A stretch of DNA of 6,718 nt from DATGHS01 sp035307785 (GTDB taxonomy: Bacteria; Planctomycetota; Planctomycetia; Gemmatales; Gemmataceae), in assembly GCA_035307785.1 (NCBI GenBank), contig DATGHS010000386.1, positions 1-6,718 on the forward strand, in the 5' to 3' direction. The notes under the pieces are model-generated. The model searched no databases, was not told the origin of the DNA, and saw nothing but the letters and a program-made list of their open reading frames with translations. A program made the position numbers and the translations under genes. Of the stretch, positions 5,189-6,718 are shown piece after piece; position 1 is the stretch's first letter; every line of letters begins with the position of its first letter.

Positions 5189-6133
5189 ATGGCGGAACTC
5201 AGTTTGGTGACGGGCGGGGCCGGGTTTATCGGTTCGCATCTGGTCGAAACGCTCGTGCAACAAGGACAGCGGGTTCGTGTTTTCGACGACTTCAGCACCG
5301 GCTTGCGCTCGAATCTGGCTCATTTGCTGCCACAACCGGAAGTTGTACAGGGTTCGCTCGCGGATGCCGAGGCCGTTGGGAAATCCGTCGAGGGCGCTAC
5401 CCATGTGTATCACCTGGGCGCCCTGGCCTCGGTTGCGCGCAGCGTGGAAGCGCCGCTGGTTACCCATGCGGCCTGCGCGACCGGGACGCTGCATGTGCTT
5501 GATGCGGCCCGAAAAGCCGGCGTGCGGCGCGTCATCTACGCAGGCAGTTCGAGCGCCTACGGGGGCGCGTCCAGCGAACACGGGCAGACGGAAGACACAC
5601 CGCTCAAAGCGCTCTCGCCCTACGCTGCCGCCAAGCTGGCAGGTGAACTATACATGGAGGCATTCACCGCGACTTATGGCCTCGAAACGGTGCGTTTGCG
5701 CTTTTTCAATATCTTCGGCCCCCGGCAGCGCTCCGATAGCCCGTATTCCGGCGTAATTGCGCTGTTCATCGCCGCCATGTCGGCCGGAAAAGAGCCAGTC
5801 GTCCACGGCGACGGCCTGCAATCGCGCGACTTCACCTACGTGAGCAACGCCGTGCAGGCGCTCATCAAGGCCGCGCATGCGCCGAAGCATGCGGTGGGCG
5901 AGGTCTACAACGTGGGCACCGGCAACTGCATTTCGGTGCTCGATCTGGTGGCGAGCCTGAACCGCCTGCTCGGAAAGAAACTCGTGCCGCAGCATGGCCC
6001 CGCCCGCATGGGCGACGTGCGCTTCTCGAAGGCCGACATCCAGCGAACGAAGCGCGACTTGGGTTATGAGCCAAATGTGACATTTGACGAAGGATTGAAG
6101 CGCACGCTGGATTGGTATCGGGAGCAGTTGTAG
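5189..6133 (+). CDS. NAD-dependent epimerase/dehydratase of nucleotide sugars (extended SDR)
   Basis: A 314-residue extended short-chain dehydrogenase/reductase that most likely acts on a UDP-linked hexose in the cytoplasm, supplying sugars for surface polysaccharide. The Rossmann motif TGGAGFIG is at residues 8-15. Asp33/Asp34 end the second strand (VFDD), as expected for NAD and not NADP. HLGALASV (75-82) follows, then the catalytic elements: Ser121/Ser122 in GSSSAYG, and Tyr145-x3-Lys149 in SPYAAAKLAGE. NIFGPRQ (174-180) and GDGLQSRDFTYV (207-218) are substrate-side motifs shared with UDP-glucose and UDP-N-acetylglucosamine 4-epimerases. The WbpP-like subgroup is a plausible home, but the substrate cannot be fixed from sequence alone. 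AGGAAGAGG lies 6 bases before the ATG. No other sugar genes are visible nearby. Its TAG stop is the first three bases of the downstream repeat element. Confidence 0.92.
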   Translation: MAELSLVTGGAGFIGSHLVETLVQQGQRVRVFDDFSTGLRSNLAHLLPQPEVVQGSLADAEAVGKSVEGATHVYHLGALASVARSVEAPLVTHAACATGTLHVLDAARKAGVRRVIYAGSSSAYGGASSEHGQTEDTPLKALSPYAAAKLAGELYMEAFTATYGLETVRLRFFNIFGPRQRSDSPYSGVIALFIAAMSAGKEPVVHGDGLQSRDFTYVSNAVQALIKAAHAPKHAVGEVYNVGTGNCISVLDLVASLNRLLGKKLVPQHGPARMGDVRFSKADIQRTKRDLGYEPNVTFDEGLKRTLDWYREQL

Positions 6134-6193
6134 CCGCAGGCCTATGATCTTTGACAAATTACTTGGACTTATGGTGGTAAACGCGCGATGACC

Positions 6194-6258
6194 GAACCCT
6201 GAAAGGGTTCGATATCATAGCCCAGGGTTGCCGCGCTAGCGGCTACCCTGGGTAATGG
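6194..6258. repeat. Hairpin repeat unit 1
   Basis: This unit has two hairpins. GAACCCT-GAA-AGGGTTC (6194-6210) has a 7-bp stem. The second pairs CCCAGGGT (6221-6228) with ACCCTGGG (6245-6252), and inside it GCCGC-GCTA-GCGGC with a single T-T mismatch. The second unit starts 78 bases downstream with the same order and similar spacing. From memory, CCCTGAAAGGG plus CCCAGGGT hairpins are dispersed in planctomycete genomes. Confidence 0.75.
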
Positions 6259-6271
6259 AACGGCCTAATAT

Positions 6272-6339
6272 CAACCCTGAAAGGGTTGCATCGTCGCCGC
6301 CCAGGGTAGCGGCGAAGCGCCGCAACCCTGGGCTATGGG
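6272..6339. repeat. Hairpin repeat unit 2
   Basis: CAACCCT-GAA-AGGGTTG (6272-6288) is followed by a strong hairpin at 6299-6333. There, GCCCAGGGT pairs with ACCCTGGGC and the inner GCGGCG pairs with CGCCGC around an AAG loop, with one A-A mismatch between the two stems. Where the first unit differs, the stem is changed on both sides so that pairing is kept (GCCGC/GCGGC against GCGGCG/CGCCGC). This suggests the fold matters, not the exact bases. Confidence 0.75.
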
Positions 6340-6415
6340 ATGAAACGCCTTCGGCGTAAAAACTAGCTTCAAAAGTCCAAGTAAAAAGTCAAAGATCTTT
6401 AGCCTGCGGCCGCTT

Positions 6416-6435
6416 CCGCAGGCTAAAGCCTGCGG
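6416..6435 (-). terminator. Stem-loop immediately after the EF-hand gene stop codon
   Basis: CCGCAGGC (6416-6423) pairs perfectly with GCCTGCGG (6428-6435) around a TAAA loop, starting directly after the TAG of the minus-strand gene. A competing stem, TAGCCTGCGG (6400-6409) with CCGCAGGCTA (6416-6425), uses the same left arm. There is no T-run straight after the stem on the minus strand, so this is not a classical intrinsic terminator. It may simply be part of the repeat element. Confidence 0.4.
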
Positions 6436-6718
6436 CTACTTCTTCGTCACTGCTTCCGCCTCTTCAGGACTGATGAGCTCGTCGTGATTGGTGTCGATGC
6501 GGTCGAATTCCTCCTTGCTGCCCAGGAATTCGCGGCGGGAGACATAGCCGTCGCCGTTGCGATCCATCATGCGGAACCAAAGTGGGCCACGGGCGGGAAG
6601 GGCGACCCGAGTTGGTTGCATGCGGTTCGGCGCCATGTAATTCTGGTGGGCCACCTGGCCGCGGTGCACGATCAAGCGAATTTCCGTCGGGCTACCGATG
6701 CTATCAATTGGTTCGCCG
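6436..6718 (-). CDS. EF-hand protein, C-terminal part only
   Basis: The frame is open from the window edge to TAG at 6436-6438, giving 93 visible residues, so the 5' end lies outside. Two calcium-binding EF-hand loops are visible. DRNGDGYVSRRE (residues 52-63 of the visible part) has all the expected ligands at positions 1, 3, 5, 9 and 12. DTNHDELISPEE (75-86) keeps Asp1, Asn3, Asp5, Ser9 and Glu12 but has Glu where the conserved loop glycine normally is, so it may bind more weakly. The lead-in GPLWFRMMDRNGDG and the spacing between loops match, from memory, EF-hand tails found on larger secreted or cell-surface planctomycete proteins. What the rest of the protein does cannot be seen. An internal TTG at 6675 is unlikely to be the true start, because the frame continues upstream. 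Confidence 0.75.
   Translation of the reverse strand, partial: GEPIDSIGSPTEIRLIVHRGQVAHQNYMAPNRMQPTRVALPARGPLWFRMMDRNGDGYVSRREFLGSKEEFDRIDTNHDELISPEEAEAVTKK

Larger units (their letters stand above)
6131..6438. repeat. Repeat element with terminal inverted repeats between two convergent genes
   Basis: The left end (6131-6172) reads TAGCCGCAGGC, then GATCTTTGAC and TACTTGGACTT. The same blocks occur inverted at about 6370-6410 (AAGTCCAAGTA, GTCAAAGATC, GCCTGCGGC), giving about 40 bp of imperfect terminal repeat. The right end is extended by a further hairpin and finishes in GCCTGCGGCTA at 6428-6438, a perfect 11-base inverted copy of the left tip. Inside are two copies of a hairpin unit and a small ACGCC-TTC-GGCGT hairpin (6345-6357). 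There is no coding capacity, so it would be a non-autonomous element. Both outer tips start with TA, which would fit duplication of a TA target, but that is inference. It accounts for the 302-base gap between the two flanking genes; I see no gene in it. Confidence 0.7.

Noticed and set aside
6194..6339. A two-repeat CRISPR-like array.
   Set aside because: There are only two units, each is a pair of hairpins, and the spacers between matching parts are themselves conserved. No cas gene is present.

Overview
The window looks like a piece of a Planctomycetota chromosome, probably Pirellulales-like. That placement is inferred from recalled protein families: the cysteine-containing C-terminus of the NuoD-like protein, a C-terminal EF-hand pair preceded by an LWFRMMDRNGDG-type motif, a DUF6941-like protein, and intergenic hairpin repeats built from CCCTGAAAGGG and CCCAGGGT...ACCCTGGG modules. 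Most genes are GC-rich (about 60-65% in hand-counted stretches of nuoC and nuoD). The repeats and one inserted gene are clearly different in base composition.

Layout from left to right: (1) 1-580, minus strand: a planctomycete-type protein of unknown function with a probable frameshift near its 5' end, overlapped at its 3' end by a possible cysteine-rich ORF that leaves the window. (2) 783-1200, plus strand: a compact HicB-HicA toxin-antitoxin pair in antitoxin-first order. (3) 1249-2289, minus strand: transaldolase of the pentose phosphate pathway. (4) 2391-2542: an AT-rich imperfect palindrome of about 150 bp. (5) 2563-5039, minus strand: a small respiratory complex I cluster in the order nuoC, DUF6941-like gene, small proline-rich gene, nuoD. 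(6) 5189-6133, plus strand: an extended-SDR NAD-dependent sugar-nucleotide epimerase, divergent from nuoC. (7) 6131-6438: a repeat element with terminal inverted repeats and several internal hairpins, wedged between two convergent genes and overlapping the stop codons of both. (8) 6436-6718, minus strand: the C-terminal end of an EF-hand protein.

NuoC and NuoD are neighbouring subunits of the peripheral arm of NADH-quinone oxidoreductase and are normally encoded side by side. Here two small, tightly spaced genes sit between them, and no nuoA or nuoB precedes nuoC. Transaldolase is an unrelated housekeeping gene downstream on the same strand, separated from nuoD by the palindrome. I see no tRNA, rRNA, CRISPR array, integrase or complete transposase gene. 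The least explained features are the insertion inside nuoC-nuoD and the repeat element at 6131-6438 whose ends double as gene stop codons.
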